DNA of 64,000 nt from Chryseobacterium daecheongense (GTDB taxonomy: Bacteria > Bacteroidota > Bacteroidia > Flavobacteriales > Weeksellaceae), in NCBI RefSeq assembly GCF_003729955.1, contig NZ_RJTX01000002.1, positions 248,001 to 312,000 on the forward strand. Direction: 5' to 3'. The notes under the pieces were generated by a model. The model made no database searches and had not been told where the DNA came from. It saw nothing but the letters and a program-made list of their open reading frames with translations. The position numbers and the translations under genes are program-made. This document shows positions 33,407 through 40,458 of this stretch, piece by piece (positions within the stretch are counted from its first letter, which is position 1; each line of letters starts with the position of its first letter).

Positions 33407-33441
33407 TCGTAGAATTACGACATCAAATCGTAGAAATACTA
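33407..33441. promoter_or_regulatory. Tandem dyad operator upstream of hcp2
   Basis: TCGTAGAATTACGA (33407-33420) and TCGTAGAAATACTA (33428-33441), centres 21 bp apart, repeat the hcp1 operator with one change in the last half-site. The distance to the -7 box (50 bp) is the same as at hcp1. Confidence 0.8.
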
Positions 33442-33468
33442 CAAAAAACAAGATTAAAGTTTAAAAAC

Positions 33469-33499
33469 TTTTCAGAACCAAATAGGAGGTCTATCTTTG
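33469..33499 (+). promoter_or_regulatory. hcp2 promoter
   Basis: An exact -7 box, TATCTTTG, lies at 33492-33499, with a TTTT segment 19 bp upstream (33469-33472) as a weak -33 box. The leader box CAAATCACGAAATAT follows at 33516-33530. Confidence 0.65.
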
Positions 33500-33552
33500 G
33501 GATACCAAACAACACCAAATCACGAAATATTAACGATTAAAATTTACAAATC

Positions 33553-33966
33553 ATGGCAAATTCAAGAGGAATCTTAAAATTCAACGGAGGCGAAGATCAA
33601 AAATTATTAAAGCTTAATTATAGCGTATCAAGATCTACAGACGTATCAGGAAGAGTAGCTTCAGATCCGTCCAACGCCATCATCAAACTTACCGTAGAAG
33701 CTACGGATAAATCAGATATCCTGGAAAGCTTACTAAACGGGAAATACAAGCCAACCTCAGGAGAAATTACATTCAACAAATCTCACGAAGAAGGAACATT
33801 GATTACTTTGAACTGGGAGAACGGATATGTAATTCAGCATGAAGTGGACTTCGATGCCATTGACAGCAACAATATGCTGATTAGCTTTATAGTGAGTGCA
33901 GAGAAGATCAATTACGGAAATGCTGCTTTTGAAGGATTATGGCCTGGAGCAGGATCCGGTAACTAA
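33553..33966 (+). CDS. tssD: T6SS tube protein Hcp/TssD (copy 2)
   Basis: A 137-residue Hcp-like tube protein nearly identical to copy 1. One codon near the start is missing, and a few residues change near the end (FEGLWPGAGSGN in place of FDGIWPVN). The central coding sequence is almost identical at the DNA level, including the third codon positions, which points to recent duplication or gene conversion. Its own operator, promoter and terminator make it a single-gene unit directly ahead of the VgrG2 module. Confidence 0.93.
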   Translation: MANSRGILKFNGGEDQKLLKLNYSVSRSTDVSGRVASDPSNAIIKLTVEATDKSDILESLLNGKYKPTSGEITFNKSHEEGTLITLNWENGYVIQHEVDFDAIDSNNMLISFIVSAEKINYGNAAFEGLWPGAGSGN

Positions 33967-33999
33967 AAATCCACATCATCTTAGTAAAATAAAATTGGT

Positions 34000-34040
34000 A
34001 CAGAATAGTGCACTCAACCCGGGTATACTATTCTGTTTTT
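34000..34040 (+). terminator. Intrinsic terminator of hcp2
   Basis: A perfect 10-bp stem ACAGAATAGT/ACTATTCTGT with a 17-base loop and a TTTT tail. Confidence 0.85.
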
Positions 34041-34054
34041 CTGTTTCTGCCATA

Positions 34055-34122
34055 ATATTGAATGAGACTCATCAATATGGTTACCATTGAACATATTCGG
34101 TAGTCACCAAACTACTGAATAT
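34055..34122. promoter_or_regulatory. Two adjacent dyads upstream of vgrG2
   Basis: An imperfect dyad, ATATTGAATGAG/CTCATCAATAT, near 34055-34080 is followed by ATATTCGGTAGT/ACTACTGAATAT (34093-34122; 12-bp stem with one G-U pair and loop CACCAA). Neither has a T tail, so they are more likely operator or leader structures than terminators. The vgrG2 start is 40 bp downstream. Confidence 0.4.
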
Positions 34123-34162
34123 TACAGCCCCAATCATAATTTAATTAAAAACAAAAGATGCC

Positions 34163-36358
34163 ATGTTTCAAGATGATCAATCGCCAAAAGGACCTGCACC
34201 CAAAGCCGGAAAGCCATCCGTTAACAAACAGATGGGAGAAATGGCAAAAACGCAGGCAATAAATAAAACAGCCGGGAAAATTCAGGAAAAAACAAGCGGG
34301 AAAATTCAGAAGACAAGTCAAAAGTTGGCTCAGGCTCAAACATATACAGGAGCAGCTCAAAATACTGCCAATATGTTTATGAATCAAAAAATGCAGTCTA
34401 CAGCACCCACATTGGTAGAAGATAAAGTGTGGTCCAAACAGCCCACTTCCAAAATACATAATGCTAAAGCCATTCCCGAAAGCCAGGTTTTAGGAATTAA
34501 TCGTGTCGTAAAGCTTGACATAGTAGTGGAAGGACAAGTGATTAAACATTTCAAACATTTCAAACTAAAACAAAGTGCAACCAGACATCATGAATTTGAT
34601 CTAATGCTTGCTCACGACGCCCTAGGCAGTGCTGAAAATCATAATTTAGAAAATGCCCAGAACTTTTTAGGAAAAAGAATCACGGTCGTTTTCAAATATA
34701 AAGATGTTGAGGACGGTCCCGAAAGAAGCTTTGTAGGAGTCATCACAGAAGTTGGGTTTAGCCAGGAAAAAGGAAGTTTGGGAAACATTGTACTTACAGG
34801 ATATAGCCCGACAATACTTTTGGATGCGGCCCCTCATATTCAGAGCTTTGGCGGAAGCCAGGAAATAAGCTTAAACAGCATTGCAGATCAGGTTATAAGA
34901 GAAGGCTTAGGACAAAATAAATTTGATTTCCGGGTAGATGCCCAACATGGAAATGTTTCTTATAGCTCACAGTACGAAGAAACCCATTACAATTATCTCG
35001 CACGTATGGCAGAAGCCTATGGAGAACAGTTTTATTATGATGGTGAAGTGCTGCATTTCGGAAAACTTCCCCCTCAGGAAAAGCCCGTTAAGCTTACCTA
35101 TGGAAGCAGTGTGAATGATGTGAAGATCAGAATGAAAGCACAGCATGTAAGTCCGAGTTTTTATGGTTATAACAGTAGCAAAAATGAAAGACTGATTGCC
35201 GGAAGCTCAAAAATAACACATACTTCGGATATTGCTAAAAGAGCTTATGAAATATCAGAAAAGACTTTTACGACACCATCCTTAAGAGTGGCTCCGATAA
35301 AAGCTGTATCATTCATGGATATTGATGCCTCTCAAAAAGGCACGGCAGGAAGCAATGCTTCGGATGTTTTTGTGACTTCAGGAACTACCACTGTTCCTTT
35401 TCTCTATCCCGGATGTACCGCAGATATTGAAATGCGTAAATCAGGAAGCAATAAAACCTCATATTTTACCAAATTAATGATCATTGAAATGCATCATGAA
35501 GTAGATGCAAGAGGATATTATACCGGAACATTTGATGCTATCGCTTCAGATACAGGATTCATTCCGCGTCCTGAATTCCAGACTCCAAAAGCTGAGGCTC
35601 AGTTCGCAAAAGTGATTTCGAATACAGATCCAATGAATCAGGGACGTGTACAGGTGCAATTTGACTGGCAAAACGGGTCCACAACTACTGAGTTTATCCG
35701 TGTGATGACTCCGGATGCGGGAAGCAGCGACAAAGTGAGCAAAAATAGAGGCTTTATGGCTGTTCCGGAAGTCGGAGACCAGGTGATTGTGAATTTTGTA
35801 CATCAGCATCCTGACAGACCTTTTGTCATGGGAGGAATGTTCCATGGAGGAATCGGAGCAGGAGGGGGAGCCGGAAATAATGTGAAAAGCTTAAGCAGCA
35901 GAAGTGGTAATAAACTGGAATTGGATGACGGAGCCGGCTCAGTATTTCTGACAGATCAGGGCGGAGCCAATATGAAATTTGACGGAGCAGGAAATGCCGT
36001 TCTTAATGCCAATACCAATCATACTGCTAATACAGGTCAAAATCATACAGTAAATGCTGGTAGTATGAATGTTATTAATGTAGGAGGTAAAAATGGCGGG
36101 GGTGCTAACTCTATGTTAAAAATGGATAGTGGCGGGAATATAACATTAGAATGCGATACAAATATTACAATAAAAACTGGAAATAGTTCCCTTACTCTTA
36201 TGTCCGATGGTAAAATTATTCTCAGTGGAAAAATTATAGGAATCGGTGGTGATGGAATTGGAATAGCGGCTTCCGAAGGTATTGAGATTTCTTCTCCATC
36301 AAATCACATTGGTGGTGGACAAACCAAAATAGATGGTGGAGATGCATTTATTAATTAA
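34163..36358 (+). CDS. tssI: T6SS spike protein VgrG (copy 2)
   Basis: A 731-residue VgrG. The core follows copy 1 (ETHYNYLARMAEAYGEQFYY; the OB-fold with GRVQVQFDWQNG and HPDRPFVMGGMFHGG). Two differences stand out. It has a ~100-residue N-terminal extension rich in Gln, Lys, Ala and Thr with heptad-like repeats (KTAGKIQEKTSGKIQKTSQK). Its C-terminal end is a different glycine-rich beta region ending IGGGQTKIDGGDAFIN. It heads a unit with a putative adaptor, a PAAR-deaminase toxin and immunity, so it probably delivers that toxin. Confidence 0.93.
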   Translation: MFQDDQSPKGPAPKAGKPSVNKQMGEMAKTQAINKTAGKIQEKTSGKIQKTSQKLAQAQTYTGAAQNTANMFMNQKMQSTAPTLVEDKVWSKQPTSKIHNAKAIPESQVLGINRVVKLDIVVEGQVIKHFKHFKLKQSATRHHEFDLMLAHDALGSAENHNLENAQNFLGKRITVVFKYKDVEDGPERSFVGVITEVGFSQEKGSLGNIVLTGYSPTILLDAAPHIQSFGGSQEISLNSIADQVIREGLGQNKFDFRVDAQHGNVSYSSQYEETHYNYLARMAEAYGEQFYYDGEVLHFGKLPPQEKPVKLTYGSSVNDVKIRMKAQHVSPSFYGYNSSKNERLIAGSSKITHTSDIAKRAYEISEKTFTTPSLRVAPIKAVSFMDIDASQKGTAGSNASDVFVTSGTTTVPFLYPGCTADIEMRKSGSNKTSYFTKLMIIEMHHEVDARGYYTGTFDAIASDTGFIPRPEFQTPKAEAQFAKVISNTDPMNQGRVQVQFDWQNGSTTTEFIRVMTPDAGSSDKVSKNRGFMAVPEVGDQVIVNFVHQHPDRPFVMGGMFHGGIGAGGGAGNNVKSLSSRSGNKLELDDGAGSVFLTDQGGANMKFDGAGNAVLNANTNHTANTGQNHTVNAGSMNVINVGGKNGGGANSMLKMDSGGNITLECDTNITIKTGNSSLTLMSDGKIILSGKIIGIGGDGIGIAASEGIEISSPSNHIGGGQTKIDGGDAFIN

Positions 36359-36402
36359 GCATTCTGTTTGTTTTCACTATAGAATTTACACATTTAAAAA
36401 CC

Positions 36403-37311
36403 ATGGAACAAAAAAGAATAGGACTATTTCAAAAGTTTTCTGAACAATATACTATGTTTATTGATACGGATTTATACGGTGTCAATATGACCATGAAAAC
36501 GAAAATGAAGCTTCGGTGGGATTTTACCGTTTTAGATATCAGGGAAGCAGATGTTGAAGTAAAACTTTTATTGCTGGATCACCATCTTATTTTTACGGAT
36601 AATCCTATGGTAAAAGAAACAGCAGCACTCACAAAAGTTTTTTCGAGGCTTTATAATGAACTGCATTTAGTGATAGATCATACAGGTACAGTAAAAAAGA
36701 TACTTAATCTGCTAATTATCTTAGCAAAATGGCAGGATGTTAAAAAAGAAATGCTTGAAATATCAGAAAAAAATCCGGATATTAAAAATGCAGTACAACT
36801 ACATGACAGTATCTTTAATGATGAGACAAAATTGATCCAGGGAATTCAATATGGTGAATTTTTTATGATTTACTTTAATAAGTTTTTTGGAAAAGCGCTT
36901 CCGCGTACAGAGCAATTGGTACTTCCGAATTTTTTTAAAACAGCTAATGTCAACTGGAGATATACTTATGAAATTTCTAAAGATTATAGCTTTCAAAATA
37001 CAAACTCCATTATTGTAATTAATGGGCAGCCTTCTTCCTTGGGAGTCGGATTTTACCAAAGAGCATATGGGCAGTTTTCAAATATTAAGGATATAAGCAA
37101 ATTGAATACAGCTATGGAAGAATCAGGAAAATATGAGATTGAAGAGCAGACAGGAAGGCTGATTCAAGCAAAAGTATCAAGAAATGAAATCGCCGATGAG
37201 GATCTCTATATGAAGATGACCTATATTTTAGTAAATGATGCTGTTTTAAAGGAAAAGCTGAAGAGGGATAAGGATTTTGAAATCTCTGAAAAAGATGAAC
37301 AGCTGATATAA
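36403..37311 (+). CDS. Putative T6SS effector adaptor
   Basis: A 302-residue protein of no recognised family, without a signal peptide or membrane helix. It starts with a strand-rich part (FTVLDIREADVEVKLLLLDH), then a helical middle with GTVKKILNL and a YGEFFMIYFNKFFG segment, and a beta-rich end. The middle appears related to residues ~150-260 of the LysM protein at 22124. Its place between VgrG2 and a PAAR toxin is where adaptor or chaperone genes usually lie. It is 44 bp after vgrG2. Confidence 0.55.
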   Translation: MEQKRIGLFQKFSEQYTMFIDTDLYGVNMTMKTKMKLRWDFTVLDIREADVEVKLLLLDHHLIFTDNPMVKETAALTKVFSRLYNELHLVIDHTGTVKKILNLLIILAKWQDVKKEMLEISEKNPDIKNAVQLHDSIFNDETKLIQGIQYGEFFMIYFNKFFGKALPRTEQLVLPNFFKTANVNWRYTYEISKDYSFQNTNSIIVINGQPSSLGVGFYQRAYGQFSNIKDISKLNTAMEESGKYEIEEQTGRLIQAKVSRNEIADEDLYMKMTYILVNDAVLKEKLKRDKDFEISEKDEQLI

Positions 37312-37345
37312 TGTTTTCTTGATCGAACAACCAAAAGCGTATCCT

Positions 37346-37621
37346 ATGGAAAAAAATATTGTTATCAATTCTCTTTTAAAGGGCAGCTATAAAAAAAATA
37401 CTTTTAGACTCGGGAAATATAGCATAAGTTTCTTTTTGTGTCGGAAACCTTCAATCCTGAAGAAACAATTTTTTGCTGTGGAATTTGAAAAAAAATATGA
37501 TCAAAAGCGCGTTATCGTATCTCACTTTTGGGAACTACGAAAGCAAGATGATAGAACCAGAATGATACACTTTAAAAGAAATCAAATTTTATTAAAGCAA
37601 AATGGGCAAAATAATCACTGA
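37346..37621 (+). CDS. Small basic protein between adaptor and toxin, uncertain
   Basis: A 91-residue frame from ATG 37346 (a TTG start at 37319 would add 9 residues). It is rich in Lys, Arg and Phe (LGKYSISFFLCRKPSILKKQ), with no recognised domain. It ends 20 bp inside the start of the toxin gene. It may be a small effector accessory protein, or the 290-bp gap may be non-coding. Support is only an open frame in an otherwise tightly packed unit. Confidence 0.4.
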   Translation: MEKNIVINSLLKGSYKKNTFRLGKYSISFFLCRKPSILKKQFFAVEFEKKYDQKRVIVSHFWELRKQDDRTRMIHFKRNQILLKQNGQNNH

Positions 37622-39209
37622 AAAAGATTTTTGGATGTGTACTGAAGGTGCAATGCCTGCCCCAATCCAGGGAACAAGAGTCAGTAATAAAAAAGAAGGT
37701 GGTGATGAAGCTTATATTACTGTAGCAGATACGGCAACATTAAGTACAATTGATTTTGGCTGCACCAAATTTATGTTATGGAGTGCTATCATTACAGCCA
37801 TTGTTGCAGTAGTTGCTGCTGTTGTTATTTCTGCTATAATAGTTGCAACCGGAGGCGCAGCACTTGGTTTACTTGCCATAGTAGCTATTGGTGCAGGAGG
37901 AGGCTTAGTCGGAGGGGTGATAGGTATGGTAAAAGGTAATATGAAATGTGGGCAAAAGAATGCACAGGTAAGGCATTGGTCAGACAGTAAAGGAAATCTT
38001 CTTTTTACCAATACACCAGCCATTACCAGCGATCATGTAATGACTTGCGATATAGGCGGAGTTGTAATGTACGCTCCCAATATAAAAACCTGGAATGATG
38101 CTTACAAACAGGCTGCCTTATCTTACACCACAACATTTCTGGAGTGTGGATTGGCAGGAGCTGGTATCGGGTTGTTAGGAGGATTAGGGGCAACTGCATT
38201 TACCGGCCTTACCGGGGTAGCTACTTTATCTCAATCGGTTACTTTGGCACTTCCTACTCTGAGCAGTGTAGGTGTTAATTTAGGTATTATGGGAGCTATT
38301 AAAGGAGCAAGCGGCTATAATCAGTACGAGCGCGGAGAGGCTTGGGGGATGAGTGAAGATCAGAAATGGGATATGGCGATACCTGAGCGGGAAGCCATAA
38401 ATAGGATTCGGGAAAATGGTTATCAAAGCATCACAGGAGGTGATATTTTGCTGTTTGGGTCTGATATTATAGGCCCTTTCATTAATATAAAAACAGCACC
38501 TTCTGTAGCGGCGGCAGAAGCCAGAGCATCAATTCAGGCAAAAAACAGTCCTCCTGTAAAACAAAATCCGGAAAATGTAAGTTCTGTTAAAGAACCGGTA
38601 AAGCCACAAGGTGAGGAGGCTGCAGCCAAAGTAGAAGATGCTGTTGCCAAACCAACTACCGATACACCTGGAGCAGCTGCAGCAGAAAAACCTGCTAATG
38701 TAAAAGGAGATGCTTTTGAAAGTCCTCCTAAAACAAGAGCCCAGAAAGTCGCAGATTCCCGCGCGGCTTATCAAAAAGCATCCTCATCCTATGATAGATT
38801 GCCTAAAAGTAAAAGTGAAAAAACGGTTGCCAGTGATGGAGATAAATCTGTAAGTGGGCATAGTTCAAACCGTATCAGTAATAAGTTCAGGAAAAATGAA
38901 GGAGTGAAAGATGTTTCCCCGGATGAAGTTCTGGATTATGGTGAAAATAAGCTTGGGCACGACTTTAATAAAAATTCAAGTATAGATAATGGTGTTGAAG
39001 GGCAGGCAAGCGCCAGTCATGCAGAAAAGCAGTTGATGACGAGTAAGCCTAAAGATCCAATAGGAGTGTCAAGGTGTATGTGTTCAAATTGTAAAAGCAT
39101 GGCACAAAAGCATGCCAACTATATCAAAGAAGATTATGTTGTTACAGACCCGGATGGAACATATATTTTTGAACCTGGCGGAAACGAACCAATTTTTATA
39201 CCGTGGTAA
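37602..39209 (+). CDS. PAAR-type T6SS toxin with C-terminal deaminase domain
   Basis: A 535-residue polymorphic toxin. A PAAR-like region (~1-55 and ~100-165, with MCTEGAMPAPIQGTRVSNKK and SDHVMTCDIGGVVMYAPN) is split by two hydrophobic hairpins (~57-110) of a kind that could insert in a membrane. A second glycine-rich membrane-like part follows (~180-235), then a Pro/Ala/Lys-rich linker (~310-400). The C-terminal ~110 residues carry a cytidine-deaminase-type zinc motif: H473-A-E475 and C494-x2-C497. It probably deaminates bases in nucleic acid of a target cell. The immunity gene starts 28 bp after it. Confidence 0.75.
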   Translation: MGKIITEKDFWMCTEGAMPAPIQGTRVSNKKEGGDEAYITVADTATLSTIDFGCTKFMLWSAIITAIVAVVAAVVISAIIVATGGAALGLLAIVAIGAGGGLVGGVIGMVKGNMKCGQKNAQVRHWSDSKGNLLFTNTPAITSDHVMTCDIGGVVMYAPNIKTWNDAYKQAALSYTTTFLECGLAGAGIGLLGGLGATAFTGLTGVATLSQSVTLALPTLSSVGVNLGIMGAIKGASGYNQYERGEAWGMSEDQKWDMAIPEREAINRIRENGYQSITGGDILLFGSDIIGPFINIKTAPSVAAAEARASIQAKNSPPVKQNPENVSSVKEPVKPQGEEAAAKVEDAVAKPTTDTPGAAAAEKPANVKGDAFESPPKTRAQKVADSRAAYQKASSSYDRLPKSKSEKTVASDGDKSVSGHSSNRISNKFRKNEGVKDVSPDEVLDYGENKLGHDFNKNSSIDNGVEGQASASHAEKQLMTSKPKDPIGVSRCMCSNCKSMAQKHANYIKEDYVVTDPDGTYIFEPGGNEPIFIPW

Positions 39210-39237
39210 TTACTATATTTAATATAAATTTACAGAG

Positions 39238-40332
39238 ATGTTATCAGAAATAATTCAGAAAGAAAAAGAAAACCTTAATTCTTATCCTAATGGGCATTTG
39301 CCTTTATCACAAAGAGTTTTAATTGCAAAAGAAATCAAAGATCCGATAATTGTTAATAAAATTTTCCTTACATGCTGCAAGTTTGTATATAACACATTCA
39401 ACCTTGATGATAGTGTGCTTTCAGGAATTATGAATAAAGCAGAGAATACATTGTATAACAATGAAGTGAATGATTTCACAATGCTTTATGATACCCATAA
39501 GAATTATTTGGAAGAAATTGATCAGAAGCCTTACTCAAGTATAGCATTGGCATGTCTCACATTATGTAATAGTATTGCTAATAATGCTGAAATTATATTA
39601 AATATTGAAGATTATCAGGGTGAAGATGATAATATGTTTGATTGGGAAGATTGGAATCCTGATTTTTATGCATCAAATGCGTTCTCCGGGGGAAATCCGT
39701 TTTTAAATGAAGGCAGCATAAGTAAAAGAAAGGATTTTTGGAATTGGTACCTTGATACAGTTATAAAAATTGTTAGCTCGCCCAAAACTATTTTCGAGGG
39801 CATTGCGGAAACAAAGAAAACAGATGAGACTGAAATTTTTAAACGCGAAAAGAATTATAATACAGATTTTATTAAATCAAAGCTTGCTATTGTAATTGAT
39901 CTTATTATTAAAGACCTGAATGAATCCAATGCACAGGCAGATTGGAGTCAAATAGAGGTTGAAGGTCAGAATATTGGAGGGATAGGAATGAAAGCCTTTT
40001 ATGTTGAAAATGATGGACAAAAGAAAAGATTTGAGCTAACATACTACTTATACAGTGGGGATGAATCCACTGTAAAACTGATGCAACAGATAAAAGAAGC
40101 TATATATGAACAAAGCCCTGAAGAAGGGACATGGTTTAGTTATAAAATGATTATTTTCCCTGATAAAACATATAAGATTGTATACAATTTTGACCAATGC
40201 CGGATTTATGAAGATAAAGAACCGAATCTTGGGGATTTTGCCCAAGAGTTTATCAAATATCCGAGAGCCAGGAATTTCACCCCTGAGTGGTGGCAGGAAA
40301 TTGTTCAGAAAAACAAATTAAGTTATTTATAG
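39238..40332 (+). CDS. Two-domain immunity protein (Imm5-like plus YezG/DUF600-like)
   Basis: A 364-residue cytoplasmic protein, acidic and without a signal peptide. Residues ~1-130 are helical and resemble the Imm5 immunity family (HLPLSQRVLIAKEIKDPIIV, YSSIALACLTLCNSIANNAE). Residues ~220-340 resemble the YezG/DUF600 immunity family (MKAFYVENDGQKKRFELTYY, WFSYKMIIFPDKTYKIVYNFD). It follows the deaminase toxin by 28 bp and closes the unit, with a terminator 24 bp downstream. Lower GC than its neighbours suggests a cassette-like origin. Family assignments are by eye. Confidence 0.6.
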   Translation: MLSEIIQKEKENLNSYPNGHLPLSQRVLIAKEIKDPIIVNKIFLTCCKFVYNTFNLDDSVLSGIMNKAENTLYNNEVNDFTMLYDTHKNYLEEIDQKPYSSIALACLTLCNSIANNAEIILNIEDYQGEDDNMFDWEDWNPDFYASNAFSGGNPFLNEGSISKRKDFWNWYLDTVIKIVSSPKTIFEGIAETKKTDETEIFKREKNYNTDFIKSKLAIVIDLIIKDLNESNAQADWSQIEVEGQNIGGIGMKAFYVENDGQKKRFELTYYLYSGDESTVKLMQQIKEAIYEQSPEEGTWFSYKMIIFPDKTYKIVYNFDQCRIYEDKEPNLGDFAQEFIKYPRARNFTPEWWQEIVQKNKLSYL

Positions 40333-40355
40333 AAATACATTCAATATAAATAATC

Positions 40356-40386
40356 AAAAAGGATTCTCATTTTTGGAATCCTTTTT
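40356..40386 (+). terminator. Intrinsic terminator closing the VgrG2 module
   Basis: A perfect 11-bp stem AAAAAGGATTC/GAATCCTTTTT with a 9-base loop, followed by ATTT. It is the right border of the T6SS region. Confidence 0.88.
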
Positions 40387-40434
40387 ATTTGGTACTAAGC
40401 ACAAAAACGTAGAACATAAATATTCCTATTTTCT

Positions 40435-40442
40435 TATATTTG
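40435..40442 (+). promoter_or_regulatory. polA promoter, -7 box
   Basis: TATATTTG is an exact match to TAnnTTTG, 17 bp upstream of the polA start codon. No clear -33 box is visible. Confidence 0.5.
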
Positions 40443-40458
40443 TTCATTATCAGAAAAT

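Noticed and set aside
23140-33441. The repeated TCGTAGAA strings as a CRISPR fragment
   Set aside because: There are only two copies per site, the spacer between them is the same at both sites and only 7 bp long, and no cas genes are near. An operator explains them better.
23140-33966. The two hcp cassettes as arms of an insertion sequence or composite transposon
   Set aside because: No transposase, no terminal inverted repeats and no target-site duplication are seen. The shared part ends with the hcp coding region.
12171-40332. Reading the region as a prophage or phage-tail-like particle because of VgrG, Hcp, lysozyme and PAAR-like proteins
   Set aside because: TssO/TssR-type envelope proteins, ClpV and several effector/immunity pairs are present, while capsid, terminase, portal, integrase and tape-measure genes are not. 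A T6SSiii fits all genes.
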